Assembly: GCA_030608725.1 (NCBI GenBank)
Contig: JAUWDP010000094.1
Location: 1-5,487 of the forward strand
Direction of reading: 5' to 3'
From: Candidatus Bathyarchaeota archaeon
GTDB lineage: Archaea > Thermoproteota > Bathyarchaeia > TCS64
DNA length: 5,487 nucleotides
The notes under the pieces were generated by a model, which searched no databases, was not told the origin of the DNA, and saw nothing but the letters and a program-made list of their open reading frames with translations. Positions within the stretch are counted from its first letter, which is position 1. Each line of letters opens with the position of its first letter. This document shows positions 3,880-5,487 of this stretch, piece by piece. The translations under genes were made by a program, and so were the position numbers.

Positions 3880-5487
3880 ATGTCAGATCTAGGAATCGAC
3901 TTTGGGGCCTACAGGACCCATGGTGAACTCTACGACGCCATGAGGCGCCTCGCTGAGGCCCATCCGGGGCTCTCCGAGCTCTACTCCATCGGGAAGTCCC
4001 TGCAGGGCCGGGACCTGTGGACCATGGAGATCACCAACAAGGAGACGGAGTCGGCCGACGAGAAGCCCGGCCTCTGGATAGACGGCAACACCCACTCGGG
4101 GGAGGTGACGGGATCAGCAGTCTGCCTCTACACCGTCGGATACCTCCTAGAGAACTACGAGAAGGACGAGTTCATCACAGATCTCCTGGACAACACCGCC
4201 ATCTACATCCTGCCCAGGGTGAACCCCGACGGCGCCGAGATCTACCTCACACAGCCCTACCACAGGACCGGGGGAGGCATACCCAACCCCGACTTCCCGG
4301 ACGGGGAGGGGCACTACGAGGAGGACGTCGACGGGAACGGCGCCATCGTCTACATGCGCATCGAGGACCCGGCTGGGGACTGGAAGGTCTCAGGGAAGGA
4401 CCAGCGCCTGATGCTCAAGAGGGCGCCCGAGGATGCGGATGATGAAGGACCCTTCTACAGGGTGCTCAGGGAGGGCAAGTTCCTCAAATACAAGCCCGGG
4501 AAGGAGGTCACCATGGCCCCCAAGAGGTTCATAGGGGGAACCAACCGGAACTACCCTGCCTACTGGGCCCCTGGAGGCCTTCCACTAGGCGGTGCCGGGC
4601 CCTTCCCCCTCTGGGAGAGGGAGCCCCGAGCCATCGCCGACTTCTGGGCCGACCACCCCAACCTCTCGGGGATCCACACGTTCCACACAAGCGGAGGCCT
4701 CATCCTCAGGGAGAGCACCACCCGGGCGGACAGCTGGTTCATCGACCAGGGCCTCGAGGCGGACATCGCAGTCTACAAGGTCCTAGCCGACATGGGTACG
4801 GAGCAGACCGGCTACCCAGCCATCAGCATCTACGAGGACTTCACCTTCGAGGACGACCGCCCCTTCCGCAGGGGATGCGCCACCAGCTTCTTCTACGAGC
4901 AGCTCGGCGCCTTCGTCTTCAGCGTCGAACTCTGGGACTGGCCCCGGCTCCAAGGATACGGGGGCTTCATGGACAGGGGTGGAGTCGACTTCAGCTACAG
5001 CGACCTCAGCGAGGACAACCAGCTCAAGGAGCTCCACTGGATAGACGAGAACTACCCCGAGGGCCACGTGGACTGGCACACGTACGAGCACCCCCAGCTG
5101 GGCCCCGTGGAGATCGGGGGAATCAATACCAAGTACACCAGGCGCAACGCCCCGCCCGGCAGATGGCTCACGGAGGAGGCCGAGAAGTGCATGATGTTCG
5201 CCCTCCGCCACGCCGCCATGCTCCCCAGACTCAGCATAGCCGAGGCCAAGGCCACCAGGGTCGCTGACACCGTCTACAAGGTGGAGGCGCAGGTGAAGAA
5301 CCTGGGGTTCATGGCGACGTATGTCACCCAGATGGGGGTCAAGATCAAGGTCTCCAAGCCCGTGATAGCCCAGATAATACTCCCCGAGGGCGTCGAGCTC
5401 GTCACTGGACACGAGAAGGCGGACCTGGGCCATCTGGACGGGCGCTCGGCGAAGCTCCTTAAGCCCCGTGTAGTCGGGGGCGAGGTC
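3880..5487 (+). CDS. M14 family zinc carboxypeptidase, 3' end outside window
   Basis: The frame begins at ATG 3880 and stays open to the last base, giving 536 residues. Hallmarks of the M14 (carboxypeptidase A) family appear in order: THSGE at 71-75 supplies zinc ligands H72 and E75, LPRVNPDG at 111-118 has the substrate-binding arginine R113, TNRNYP at 221-226 matches the N144-R145 pair of carboxypeptidase A, HTSGG at 269-273 supplies the third zinc ligand H269, and FSVELWDW at 347-354 holds the catalytic glutamate E350. All key residues are present, so an active metallopeptidase is expected, removing C-terminal residues or a related amide group. About 100 residues (119-218) lie between R113 and N222, where the animal enzyme has fewer than 20; they include an acidic DVDGNG (149-154) that may bind calcium. 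From about 460 a beta-rich accessory region (VYKVEAQVKNLGFMATYVT) follows. There is no signal peptide or membrane segment, so it appears cytoplasmic. The start is chosen because no in-frame ATG or GTG lies between it and the stop at 3760, and the TATA spacing fits. Substrate unknown. Confidence 0.88.
   Translation, partial: MSDLGIDFGAYRTHGELYDAMRRLAEAHPGLSELYSIGKSLQGRDLWTMEITNKETESADEKPGLWIDGNTHSGEVTGSAVCLYTVGYLLENYEKDEFITDLLDNTAIYILPRVNPDGAEIYLTQPYHRTGGGIPNPDFPDGEGHYEEDVDGNGAIVYMRIEDPAGDWKVSGKDQRLMLKRAPEDADDEGPFYRVLREGKFLKYKPGKEVTMAPKRFIGGTNRNYPAYWAPGGLPLGGAGPFPLWEREPRAIADFWADHPNLSGIHTFHTSGGLILRESTTRADSWFIDQGLEADIAVYKVLADMGTEQTGYPAISIYEDFTFEDDRPFRRGCATSFFYEQLGAFVFSVELWDWPRLQGYGGFMDRGGVDFSYSDLSEDNQLKELHWIDENYPEGHVDWHTYEHPQLGPVEIGGINTKYTRRNAPPGRWLTEEAEKCMMFALRHAAMLPRLSIAEAKATRVADTVYKVEAQVKNLGFMATYVTQMGVKIKVSKPVIAQIILPEGVELVTGHEKADLGHLDGRSAKLLKPRVVGGEV

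Noticed and set aside
4017..4442. 141-codon plus-strand frame inside the peptidase gene
   Set aside because: Arg/Gly/His-rich out-of-frame reading of the peptidase; no motif.
4783..5433. 216-codon minus-strand frame opposite the peptidase
   Set aside because: It is antisense to a frame with a full set of M14 active-site residues, and its leucine/valine/glycine-rich composition is a mirror artefact of the codon usage.

Overview
The window looks like an anaerobic or facultatively anaerobic archaeon with GC-rich coding DNA (I counted 65% GC in 4201-4300). Four things point to archaea: the C-terminal end of a geranylgeranyl-reductase-type flavoprotein (archaeal lipid saturation), a tiny four-CxxC zinc-ribbon protein of the archaeal HVO_2753/COG2888 type, TATA-like boxes about 25-45 nt ahead of start codons with very short leaders, and an oligo-T terminator after the central operon. 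I cannot assign a phylum with confidence.

Layout. Positions 1-396 (+) hold the 3' end of a geranylgeranyl reductase family gene. A TATA box overlaps its stop codon and serves the 53-codon zinc-ribbon gene at 432-593 (+). A 45 bp convergent gap with a T7 run on the minus strand separates this from a three-gene minus-strand operon at 639-3600, read in the order gamma (3600-3040), delta ferredoxin (3037-2738) and fused alpha-beta (2738-639). Together these form a complete pyruvate:ferredoxin oxidoreductase. An AT-rich divergent spacer (3601-3879; 28% GC in 3621-3720) carries promoters for the por operon (minus) and for a plus-strand M14 zinc carboxypeptidase gene. That gene starts at 3880 and runs off the window end with 536 codons visible.

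How the genes work together. The por products would oxidise pyruvate with CoA to acetyl-CoA and CO2 and reduce ferredoxin. The delta subunit's two 4Fe-4S clusters and the beta domain's single 4Fe-4S cluster form the electron path. The three genes are tightly packed (2 nt gap, then a 1 nt TGATG overlap) with clear Shine-Dalgarno sites, whereas the two plus-strand genes that start in the window look leaderless or short-leadered. The flanking genes have no obvious functional tie to por, although archaeal geranylgeranyl reductases can use low-potential reductant such as ferredoxin.

The most noteworthy item is the direct in-frame fusion of the PorA and PorB subunits while gamma and delta stay separate, together with a glycine-rich replacement in the beta domain next to an iron-sulphur cysteine. 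I see no mobile element, CRISPR array, tRNA or rRNA, and no convincing evidence of a wholly new system.
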